Position numbers and translations under genes: made by a program
The notes under the pieces: model-generated
The model's input: only the letters and a program-made list of their open reading frames with translations
What the model was told of the DNA's origin: nothing
The model's database searches: none
Shown: positions 55,575-64,000 of the stretch, in pieces
How the letters are laid out: every line of letters starts with the position of its first letter
How positions within the stretch are numbered: position 1 is the stretch's first letter
Origin: Echinochloa phyllopogon
Lineage: Eukaryota > Streptophyta > Magnoliopsida > Poales > Poaceae
DNA: 64,000 nucleotides
NCBI GenBank assembly: GCA_033239725.1
Contig: BTCW01000009.1
Span: 13,159,001-13,223,000 of the forward strand
Reading direction: 5' to 3'

Positions 55575-58500
55575 AATGAGAGTTACAATTGTCCTAAGAG
55601 GAATGCTCAGACCCCACAGCACCAGAGTGGTAGTGCACCTAGGCAGAATACCCCTCAGCAGCAGAACAGGAATGTGAACCCGACGCCCCAGAGCAACAAG
55701 GGCCAGCAGAATCAGATGCGGGGCAAGGTGAACCATGTTGCTGCAGAGACCGCACAGGAGGCCCAGGATGTGGTACTTGGTATGTTCCTTGTCAACTCAG
55801 TCCCTGCATCGGTTTTATTCGACTCTGGAGCATCTCATTCTTTTATTACTGCTCAGTACGTAGCTAAGTATAATATAACCATGCTCCCTATGAAGAATTC
55901 CATGTTAGTTAGCTCTCTCGGTGGAAACATGAAAGCCAATTTTATCTGTCCCCGAGTTAATCTGAAAATAGTTGGGGTAGACTTTCCTGCTGATCTGATA
56001 GTCCTAAACTCTGAGGGAATTGATGTCATACTTGGAATGGGATGGTTAGATGCTTTTAATGCGGTTATTCAGTGTGCCAAGAGGTCTATGTTGTTGATTA
56101 GTCCTCAGGGAGAGAAGATTGAATTCGGAGCCGCTCAACCCTCAGTTTCAACTTACTCAGTAAATCAGGCCAGCGGTGTTCCTTTGGAGGATATCAGAGT
56201 TGTTTGTGAGTTTCCGGATGTCTTCCCAGATGATTTGCCAGGTATGCCACCCGACCGAGACATCGAGTTTATTATTGAGCTTTTACCTGGTACTGCTCCT
56301 ATTTCTAAAAGACCCTATAGAATGGTTGTTAATGAACTAGAAGAACTTAAGAAACAACTTAAGGAATTGTTGGATAAAGGTTACATTCGTCCTAGTTCTT
56401 CACCTTGGGGAGCACCTGTAATTTTTGTGGGTAAAAAGGATGGTACTCTGAGGATGTGTGTGGATTATCGTTCATTGAATAAGGTAACCATCAAGAATAA
56501 GTATCCGTTGCCCAGAATTGAAGACTTATTTGATCAGTTGAGAGGAGCTAAGGTTTTCTCCAAAATTGACTTGACATCTGGCTACCATCAGTTGAGGATC
56601 AGGCGTTCCGACATTCCTAAAACAGCATTCACCACCAGATATGGGTTGTATGAGTATATTGTGATGTCGTTTGGATTGACAAATGCACCCGCCTACTTTA
56701 TGTACCTGATGAATAAGGTGTTCATGGAGTACTTGGATAAATTTGTGGTGGTGTTTATTGATGATATTCTGGTCTACTCTAAGAATGAGGAGGAGCATGA
56801 GGAGCATTTGAGGTTGGTGTTGCAGACTCTTAGAGAGAACCAGTTGTATGCCAAGTTTAGTAAATGTGAGTTTTGGTTGAATCAAGTGTCTTTTCTTGGT
56901 CATGTTGTTACTGATGGAGGTATTGCAGTGGATCCAAGTAAAGTCAAGGATGTGTTGGATTGGGAACCTCCTACCACAGTCTCTGAGATCAGAAGCTTTC
57001 TGGGATTGGCTGGATATTACAGGAGATTCATTGAAGGCTTCTCTAAAATAGCGAAACCTCTTACTTCGCTATTAGAGAAGGGCAAGGAGTTTGTTTGGTC
57101 AGAAGCGTGTCAGGCCAGCTTTGAAGAGTTGAGAAGGAAGTTGACTACAGCTCCAGTACTTGCTATGCCAGATATTCACAAGAACTTTGATATATATTGT
57201 GATGCTTCTCGTAGAGGTCTTGGGTGTGTGCTCATGCAGGAAGGCAGAGTTATAGCCTATGCATCCAGGCAGTTGAGGAAGCACGAGCTGAACTATCCTA
57301 CTCATGATCTGGAGCTTGCAGCTGTTGTCCATGCCTTGAAGATCTGGAGGCACTATATTCTAGGTAACAGATGTGAGCTGTATACTGATCACAAAAGCCT
57401 GAAGTACATATTTACTCAGAAGGATCTGAATTTGAGGCAAAGAAGATGGTTGGAGTTGATCAAGGATTATGATCTGGGAATCAACTATCATCCTGGCAAG
57501 GCTAATTTGGTTGCTGATGCGTTGAGTAGGAAGTCACAAGTAAATGCAATGTTTGGTCGCCAGTTGCCAGCTGAGTTGCTTGCAGAGATGGAAAAGCTGA
57601 ACTTGGGATTTCTGAGTCAGACCGAAGGCGTGACAATGGAGGTCGAGTCTACTCTGGAGCAGGAAATTCGGAAGGGTCAGCTTACTGATGAGAAGATAAA
57701 GGAAATCAAGAAAACCATGCTAGCAGGGAAAGCTCCCGACTTCATCGAAGATGATCAAGGTACAATTTGGTTTAGAAAGAGGATATGTGTACCGGATATC
57801 GAGTCTCTCAGAGAGCAGATATTGAGGGAAGCTCATGATTCCGCATATTCTATTCATCCTGGAAGCACCAAGATGTATCAGGATCTAAAGCAAAGGTATT
57901 GGTGGTATGAACTAAAAAGGGATGTGGCTGCCTATGTGGCATTGTGCGATGTTTGTCAGAGAGTTAAGGCGGAACACCAGAGACGAGCCGGTTTGCTTCA
58001 ACCACTTAAGGTGCCTGAATGGAAGTGGGAAGAAATCAGTATGGATTTCATTGTTGGGTTACCTCGCACTCGAGGAGGATATGACTCTATATGGGTTATT
58101 GTGGACAGATTAACTAAGGTAGCTCACTTTATACCCGTTCACACTACTTATACCAGCGCTAAGTTAGCAGAGTTATACATGTCCAGAATTGTTTGTCTCC
58201 ATGGTGTACCTAAAAAGATAGTGTCTGATAGAGGTACTCAGTTTACATCTAGATTCTGGCAGAAGTTGCATGAGTCTATGGATACAAAGTTGAATTTCAG
58301 TTCTGCATATCATCCTCAGACAGATGGTCAGACAGAGAGGACTAATCAGATTTTGGAGGATATGTTGAGAGCTTGTGCTTTGAAGCATGGAGGCAGTTGG
58401 GACAAGAGTCTTCCTTATGCAGAGTTCTCATATAACAACAGTTATCAGGCAAGTCTAAAGATGGCCCCTTTCGAAGCACTTTATGGTAGAAAGTGCAGGA

Positions 58501-58661
58501 CACCTTTGTATTGGAGTGAAACTGGTGAAAGTCAGTTGTTTGGTCCAGAGATACTGCAGGAAGCAGAAAGACAGGTTCAGAGAGAATTTAAGAACGGCTC
58601 AGTCCAGGCAGAAGAGCTATGCAGACACAAGGAGACGAGAATTAACTTTCGAAGTAGGTGA
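55575..58661 (+). CDS. Del/Tekay pol: protease, RT, RNase H, integrase (open about 1030 codons)
   Basis: The frame begins with a stub of the gag zinc knuckle (SYNCPKRN). Protease: VLFDSGASHSFI. RT: PYRMVVNELEELKKQLKELL, MCVDYRSLNKVT, KIDLTSGYHQ and the catalytic VFIDDILVYS. RNase H: DIYCDASRRGLGCVL, DLELAAVVHALK, ELYTDHKSL. Integrase: HPGSTKMYQDL, CDVCQRVK, then Asp in ISMDFIVGLP, Asp in IVSDRGTQF and Glu in YHPQTDGQTERTN. It ends out of frame after QEAERQVQ because of a frameshift near 58570-58590; the true C-terminus continues in the next frame. The domain core residues are all present. No normal gag-pol start remains. Confidence 0.92.
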   Translation, partial: NESYNCPKRNAQTPQHQSGSAPRQNTPQQQNRNVNPTPQSNKGQQNQMRGKVNHVAAETAQEAQDVVLGMFLVNSVPASVLFDSGASHSFITAQYVAKYNITMLPMKNSMLVSSLGGNMKANFICPRVNLKIVGVDFPADLIVLNSEGIDVILGMGWLDAFNAVIQCAKRSMLLISPQGEKIEFGAAQPSVSTYSVNQASGVPLEDIRVVCEFPDVFPDDLPGMPPDRDIEFIIELLPGTAPISKRPYRMVVNELEELKKQLKELLDKGYIRPSSSPWGAPVIFVGKKDGTLRMCVDYRSLNKVTIKNKYPLPRIEDLFDQLRGAKVFSKIDLTSGYHQLRIRRSDIPKTAFTTRYGLYEYIVMSFGLTNAPAYFMYLMNKVFMEYLDKFVVVFIDDILVYSKNEEEHEEHLRLVLQTLRENQLYAKFSKCEFWLNQVSFLGHVVTDGGIAVDPSKVKDVLDWEPPTTVSEIRSFLGLAGYYRRFIEGFSKIAKPLTSLLEKGKEFVWSEACQASFEELRRKLTTAPVLAMPDIHKNFDIYCDASRRGLGCVLMQEGRVIAYASRQLRKHELNYPTHDLELAAVVHALKIWRHYILGNRCELYTDHKSLKYIFTQKDLNLRQRRWLELIKDYDLGINYHPGKANLVADALSRKSQVNAMFGRQLPAELLAEMEKLNLGFLSQTEGVTMEVESTLEQEIRKGQLTDEKIKEIKKTMLAGKAPDFIEDDQGTIWFRKRICVPDIESLREQILREAHDSAYSIHPGSTKMYQDLKQRYWWYELKRDVAAYVALCDVCQRVKAEHQRRAGLLQPLKVPEWKWEEISMDFIVGLPRTRGGYDSIWVIVDRLTKVAHFIPVHTTYTSAKLAELYMSRIVCLHGVPKKIVSDRGTQFTSRFWQKLHESMDTKLNFSSAYHPQTDGQTERTNQILEDMLRACALKHGGSWDKSLPYAEFSYNNSYQASLKMAPFEALYGRKCRTPLYWSETGESQLFGPEILQEAERQVQREFKNGSVQAEELCRHKETRINFRSR

Positions 58662-59073
58662 TTATGTGTATATGAAAGTATCTCCTATTCGAGGTTTGAG
58701 AAGGTTTAAGGTGAAAGGTAAATTATCTCCTCGTTTCATTGGACCTTTCAAGATTGTTGATAGAAAAGGTGAGGTTGCTTATCAATTGGAGTTGCCAGCC
58801 AGATTGTCTGATGTGCACGACGTGTTTCATATCTCTCAGTTAAAGAAGTGTCTTAGAGTGCCTGAGGAAGAATTACCCTTGGATGAGTTGGATGTGCAAG
58901 ATGATTTGACTTATAAGGAATACCCAGCTAAGATTTTGGAAACTGCTGAAAGAGTTACTAGGAGTAAAGTGATTAAGATGTGTAAAGTTCAGTGGAGTCA
59001 TCACGCGGAAAGCGAGGCAACTTGGGAAAGAGAGGATGAGTTGATGGAAGAGTTCCCTCAGATTTTTCTCTAG
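58580..59073 (+). pseudogene. Del/Tekay integrase tail and chromodomain in shifted frame
   Basis: Continues from the shift as RENLRTAQSRQKSYADTRRRE, then the integrase C-terminal domain (FEVGDYVYMKVSPIRGLRRF, GPFKIVDRKGEVAYQLELP, VFHISQLKKCL). The chromodomain follows (PAKILETAERVTRSKVIKM, VQWSHHAESEATWEREDEL). TAG at 59071-59073. Chromodomains of this lineage target insertion to heterochromatin. Confidence 0.9.
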
Positions 59074-59102
59074 TCCGTCCGAATCTCGAGGACGAGATTC
59101 TC

Positions 59103-59119
59103 TTTAAGGGGGGTAGGTT
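59103..59119 (+). other. Polypurine tract of the Del/Tekay element
   Basis: The purine-rich run AAGGGGGGTAGG, followed by TT, lies immediately before the 3' LTR start TGTAACACCC. Confidence 0.75.
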
Positions 59120-61976
59120 TGTAACACCCTAAAATTCATCACAAATAAATTGTAGCAACCCTATAAATTTTCTAGGATTTATTAAGGCTTAAATAAATTT
59201 TCTAGGATTTAATTGGAATTTCTAGCGTTTTTATCAATTTAAATATCACATTAAATAATTACTTTAGTCAAAATAAGTTTTTGTTGCATTCATGCTGATG
59301 CATATATTTTTGGTTGCTAGTAAATCAAGTTGGAATTTAAATTCTGTTTAAATTCGAATTTGATTTGCTTTTGTTTGAGTTTTAGAAAAGTTAAAATAGG
59401 CAGAGTTCGTTCTTGCCCCTCCAGCTCTTGGCCCGGTCCAAGTTTGCCCCCTCTACTTCTTTCTTTTCTCCCCGGCCTGTTTCTCTTTTACCCGGCCCAA
59501 TTTCCCTTTCGGCCCAGCGCCGGCCCGCTCCACTTCTTCCCCCGTCTCTCTCTCTCTCTCTCGCCGACAGGTGGGGCCCGGCTGTCAGCTTCATCGTCCC
59601 CGACAGGGACTCCCCGGCCGAGTCCGTCCCGACGCCGCGCCGCCGCCTCCGCTCCGACTTCGAGTCCCGCCGCCGCACGCCTGTCGAAGCCTCGGATCCC
59701 GGCCTATTTAAAGCGCGCGCCCGCCTTGATTTTTCCCCAACCGAGCCGCAACCCGAGCCGTCATCGTCGCCGCCGCCGCGCCGTCGATCCGTCGTTGCAC
59801 CGACGCTCAGCCCCTCTCGTCTGCGCCAGAGGCTTCGCGTGAAGGTATTGAGGCCGCCCGAGTAATTTCCCCTTGTTTTCCCCTTCGTTTCGGCCGTCGT
59901 CCGTGCTCATCGCCGATTTGCAGCGCCGCCGACCGCCATTCATCGTCGCCGGCCGCCGTCGCTGCGTCTCCTTCGACGAGAGCTAGCCAGGTGAGCTCGC
60001 CATCCCCTCCTGATGCTCTAGGTCCAAGACCCGTCATAATCCGTGCGTCGTAGCGCCGAAACGCGTTTACTCCGGCGACCCTCCGCCGCGGAAGAGAGCG
60101 GCGCCGCCGTCCTGGCCGCCGCCGTCGTCGGCCGTAATCCCCTAACGTCTCTGGCCGTCCGATCTAGATCCAACGGTCCACGTCAGCCCGAGTTTCCAAG
60201 TCAAACAGAGCCGTAACGGTCAGCGCTGCAATTTTGCTAAAGAGCCCCTGAGTTTTCTGGAAATCAACCCGCGGTCCTAGTTAGTTCAAAAATAATTACG
60301 TTTAGGTCCTTTTTCTTCTGTTTTAGCCCCTGCAAGTTTTAAAATTGTGCCCGAGGTCCAAGTTTTGTTATTTTATGGTTTAGCCCTCGAGTTTTTATAC
60401 AAAATTATGTTTTAGCCCTCGGATTTTCGCAGTTAAACCCCTGGAACTTTTAAAACTTTGCCAGCAAGTCCCTGAACCTTAGAAAAGCCATATCTTTTGC
60501 GTTTTAACTCCGATTTTAGTGATTCTCGCGCCCACGCGTTCGTTGTCACGCGTAGATTAGTTTTGTGCTGTTGTTTTCTTCTATTGGAATTGTTTGGTGT
60601 ACTGTTTCTTATTTGTTGTATTGTTTCCTTGCATGTGAATGTGTGATGCGATTAGGAAACGACCAGTTCGAGTTCGAGGATTTCTCTGAAGAACCAACTG
60701 TTGGAGAAGGATTTGAGCAGCAACCGAGTTGGGAAGAAGGCAAGTGTATTATGTCATGCAAATGTCCTAATAATTATTAATTTCACCATCCATGCATGTG
60801 TCTTAATTTTATGGGTTCCTATTTAAGGATTTGCCTAGCCACTATATTTCACTGTCCCTAAAACCGGGTTATTTAATTAACTTTGATGGTAGATGATGCT
60901 TAGCTTGCTCAACTGGGATTGGTTAAATGAACCCCTACTCTATGTTCCAAATACTCTTTAAATTAATTAAATGGCAAGATCATATCTTTTTAATTGGAAC
61001 ATGGAGAACCACCCAGGAAAACAGTACAACCATGAGTGTCATGTGGCTCTGGCTTTGACTGACTAATTAGGTGCTCTAGTTTTATGGTAGCTTTACTCGA
61101 AAGGGGCATGGGGGGCGGCGGTTGACGGGGTATAGCTCGGTCCTTTTGAGTTGTGGGCTTTGGTAAGAGACAGACCTCATTAGGGAGGGTTATGCTTTGC
61201 TTCTGAACCGGAAACCTTAGCGGGCTATCATTTATTAGAGTGCTTTTGTAAAGGTCTCATAGTGAAACCCAGTATTCGGTCCACGTGGTGTGGGAAGGGT
61301 ACAATGCTTCGGCAATGGGAATCACGGCTTATGGTGAAAGTGTACAACCTCTACAGAGTGTAAAACTGTTATAACAGTCGTGCTCACGGTCAAGAGCGGC
61401 CTGGACCCTTACATGATAATCATACTTGAACATGATCTAAATCGTGGTTATATGAATATGTTGGGAATATGACATTCATTAATTTGTGGGTGGTATATAC
61501 TTTCATTTGCTAGTAAATAGTTGCTTAATAAAACTTGACCAACTAAAAGTGCTTACTGCAGTATGGTCAGCCAACCTTTTTGCCTCAGCCTTGTATGTCA
61601 TATTACATTTGCTGAGTACGTTATGTGCTCATGCTTGTTTTCTTTCTTTCTTTTATTGCATCAATTACACACGGAATGCTGCTCAGATTGGGAGAATTTT
61701 GAGGATTTCATTACTGATTTTGAGGAGTTCTAGGCGAGTCTCCCCCAGTCAATGCCTGTGGAGTTGGAGTCACTTTTGCTTCGTTAGATGAACGTTTATT
61801 TAAGTCTTCCGCTATGACATTTGGGTCAACTCTGATATTGTAATAAATGCACTATAATACTCTTTCGTTATGCATGGTTATGGATATTCACTTGTGACGT
61901 CTATCATATGTGTGTAAACTGATCCTGGCGCACATATGAGATGCATCTGGTTTTGCCTTTAAAACCGAGTGTGACA
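59120..61976 (+). repeat. 3' LTR of the Del/Tekay element
   Basis: 2857 bp, aligned end to end with 51028-53891. Differences include extra TC repeats near 59550, a deletion of about 15 bp in the CCGCCG region near 59775, and scattered substitutions. Confidence 0.95.
60647..61736 (+). CDS. Second copy of the LTR acidic micro-ORF
   Basis: Exon 1 starts near 60647 (MRLGNDQFEFEDFSEEP; one H to Q change) and ends at the same GAAG|GCAAGT. Exon 2 after GCTCAG reads DWENFEDFITDFEEF with two replacements and the same TAG. The frame is preserved across the junction. Confidence 0.4.
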
Positions 61977-61981
61977 CAGAA

Positions 61982-62600
61982 GTTATCGATTCGAAGGCAA
62001 GTGGGTGCATCGACACTTCGACGCTTGCAGGCTCGACTATGTGCTGATGTCGCCGGCCAACATAAACCATCTCTAGATTCTTTTTTTAAAGAAAAAAAAG
62101 TCGAATCAACCGATTCGGCTATTGGAGATGCTTTTATGTACCTAACGAGTATCTACATCAAATCGGTTGGCTTTCGGATTCGACGACTCCAAGGTGAACT
62201 CTTATTGATCACATATTCACATGTTGTGCAAATCTCTCTGTATCAAATATGCGAGTTATGGATTTGGATGCATGGGAATGTATGGGAAGAGGAGATAAAG
62301 GATAGAGTTTTGAGTTACATAGGAAAACAGAGTAACTACGAAATTAGACAAACTTTAATTTTGCCACAAGCAGTCCCGCGCCAAGTTCTTCCTTGATTTT
62401 CTTGGCACTGAATTAGATTACGCTGGACAGTATATATCCAATTTACATAGTGCGATATAGATGACATTTATCCAATTTAATTTGCATGGATTTACAATGG
62501 TTAAAAACTCCAAACATCGTGCAAGCGAATGACTAGGGTTATAAGAGGGAACTGTACAATCCAATGTACAACCATTATAAATAAACACTAGCACATCAGA
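61982..62600 (+). other. Non-coding DNA right of the Del/Tekay element
   Basis: A frame at 61941-62396 crosses the LTR end and is not a gene. The segment 62100-62200 is rich in TCGATTCG-like words (TCGAATC, CGATTCG, ATTCGACGA). No recognised product. Confidence 0.4.
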
Positions 62601-62605
62601 ATTTC

Positions 62606-62749
62606 ATATTTATGCATTTATATAGGTGGCAATTCCTCTGTTCTGATGGACGTGAAGGCATGGGATGATGAAACTGAATATTTATGCATTTATATAGGTG
62701 GCAATTCCTCTGTTCTGATGGACGTGAAGGCATGGGATGATGATACTGA
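62606..62749. repeat. 72-bp tandem duplication
   Basis: Units starting ATATTTATGCATTTATATAG at 62606 and 62678. They differ by about one base (GATGAAACTG versus GATGATACTG), so this is a recent event. Confidence 0.95.
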
Positions 62750-63171
62750 ATGAAGAAGCTTGAGGAGGCTGTTCGCGGTGTCCAGATAGAGGGTCTTACC
62801 CGGGGAGCGTGTAAGTATCCTATCTAGTTGCATCACAACTATAAGATCCTAGAATTTCACTCACTTAAGTATGATGGAGACATCAATAAAACAGAGGATC
62901 CCCATATGAAACACCTCAAACATCAGCATTGATTTGGTTCTCTGCAATGTCTCAGCCAGCAACTAGAAGAAGCTTTAGATTTCTATATATGGAGGAGCAT
63001 CCGTCCATGAAAGAGGAGCAACTTTGGATTTTCTATGTTTGGTGGAGTAGCATGCACGAAAAAGAAGCTTTGATTCTTCAAGCAAAGACAAGCAGAGACA
63101 AGTCAAAATATAAATAGGACTAGCCTGGACTTACACTGCGTGTTGAAAGTTGGAACTACAAATTCCAAAAC

Positions 63172-63360
63172 CATGATCACTCAAGTGGTTGTAAATTAGA
63201 ACCCTGTGAAAGCAAATGCATTTCTCACACCTCTGGAATATCCAGAATGATAAGCATGATCAGTCAAGCGGTATGCATGCAGGTGTCTCTGTGACTGTAA
63301 ATTAGAACCTTGTGGAAGTAAATGCATTTCTCACCCTCCTGGACATCCAAAGCTAAGTCT
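63172..63360. repeat. Diverged tandem duplication
   Basis: CATGATCACTCAAGTGG at 63172 and CATGATCAGTCAAGCGG near 63256 each precede GTAAATTAGAACC.TGTG and AAATGCATTTCTCAC. The second unit has an extra segment of about 20 bp (GCATGCAGGTGTCTCTGTG). Confidence 0.85.
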
Positions 63361-64000
63361 GGGTCACTGAGATACCATGCACTGCGAATTCCAGCTTGGG
63401 TTAACATGCGGTTTGAGAAGAAATAGCTCGACAACTGTCAAAAATAGCCGGTTTAGCATACCAATTACAGATTTCAACGAAGATTCATACGGGTACTTTC
63501 TAGCCGGAGAAGTTTGAGTGGGAAATAGTGATAATGTTCTTGACCCTAAATACTCTGCTGTAGTTTTTATTACTCATTCTAGTTGATTCACATGGTCTTT
63601 CTCATATGGAGCATAATCTCCATGAAATTTAAAACGGATTAAGATAACTTGGGGCTTTAATACTGCACTCATCTATACTAGTTAGAGAGCAAAGAGCAAT
63701 TGTATTAAAAAAAGGTATCTCCTGAAGCATAAGTTTCGAATCTGTCATGTGAGCCTGTCCCAAGCTCTTGAATAACACCTTTTATGAAATTGGAATGCTA
63801 CAAAGTGAACTCAGCTTGCTGAATGCTCTGTTCAATCTTTTGCAGCTTTCATCCTTCTGTTTAACCACACTACAGTGTACAAATGGCACAGAGTTTTAAC
63901 ATTCTAACAGTTTTGATAACATATTACATATCATTCTTTGTTCAACACTCTTGGCACTTTGATATATGGATCATCATAACTTGGAATCGCCTCTACTATG
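63361..64000. other. Non-coding DNA at window edge, part of a dispersed repeat family
   Basis: The last 80 bases (CATTCTTTGTTCAACACTCTT ... CGCCTCTACTATG) resemble 45660-45725. The CATATGGAGCATAATCTCCA block near 63610 resembles the CATAATGAGCATGATCTCTA block at 36820-36840. A third copy of the 35.2/36.2-kb duplication is likely. Confidence 0.45.

Larger units (their letters stand above)
51028..61976 (+). mobile_element. Ty3/Gypsy Del/Tekay-type chromovirus, 10.9 kb, gag-less
   Basis: LTRs 51028-53891 and 59120-61976, both TGTAACACCC to GTGTGACA. Flanks are CAGGA (51023-51027) and CAGAA (61977-61981), a TSD with one mismatch. The PBS TGGTATCAGAGC follows the 5' LTR and a purine-rich AAGGGGGGTAGG precedes the 3' LTR. 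Pol encodes protease, RT, RNase H, integrase and a C-terminal chromodomain, the Del/Tekay order. No Retrotrans_gag domain is present; an unrelated ORF occupies its place. By eye the LTRs show about 40-50 substitutions over 2.86 kb, so the insertion is fairly recent. Confidence 0.95.

Overview
The window is plant nuclear DNA from a grass (Poaceae). The support is: spliced genes with GT-AG introns and plant-type proteins, Tat-, Del/Tekay- and Copia-type LTR retrotransposons with grass-type structure, Stowaway-like and other MITEs, a tRNA-derived SINE, and GC-rich first exons. The species cannot be fixed from sequence alone. A panicoid or related grass is my guess.

Layout. 1-8978: 3' part of a Ty3/Gypsy Tat-lineage element (integrase, an antisense spliced PF04195-type gene, PPT, 3' LTR). 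Its LTR is split by a truncated Copia LTR (5759-7902). 8979-13856: two small unrecognised genes placed head to head (91 aa on minus, 151 aa on plus), with diverged repeats around them. 13857-18182: complete Copia element on minus, TSD TATAC, near-identical LTRs but internally deleted. 18188-21600: a TPD1-like gene fragment, a GAGCCGAGC-rich hAT-like element and two related MITEs. 22602-26268: a choline-transporter-like membrane protein gene (3 exons, 489 aa). 26713-26784: decayed tRNA-Glu. 27690-34012: an RBL15-type rhomboid-UBA gene (13 coding exons, 396 aa), with a SINE, a Stowaway MITE and a second SINE-like insert in its introns. 34013-36888: non-coding DNA with a diverged duplication, interrupted by a Tat-lineage Gypsy element on minus (36889-45496, TSD CAAAC). 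46136-46636: a small one-exon predicted membrane protein. 47588-50473: an F-box/KIB1-4 (DUF295) locus that can be read as one spliced gene with two propeller halves. 51028-61976: a Del/Tekay chromovirus with 2.86-kb LTRs and a long pol, but no recognisable gag domain. 61982-64000: non-coding DNA with small tandem duplications.

The two confident host genes (choline-transporter-like and rhomboid-UBA) look intact across every splice junction I could reconstruct. About half of the window is LTR retrotransposon. By eye the three elements with paired LTRs are young (roughly 0.3%, 1% and 1.5% LTR divergence), yet all carry coding lesions.

The most unusual signal is a 19-bp interrupted palindrome, AAACCGGTCAGACCGGTTT and variants, with well over 30 copies. 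It occurs in two unrelated retrotransposons (a Copia LTR and the Tat Gypsy element, in both LTRs and coding linkers) and nowhere else that I noticed. A second signal is a spliced acidic micro-ORF kept in frame in both LTRs of the Del/Tekay element.
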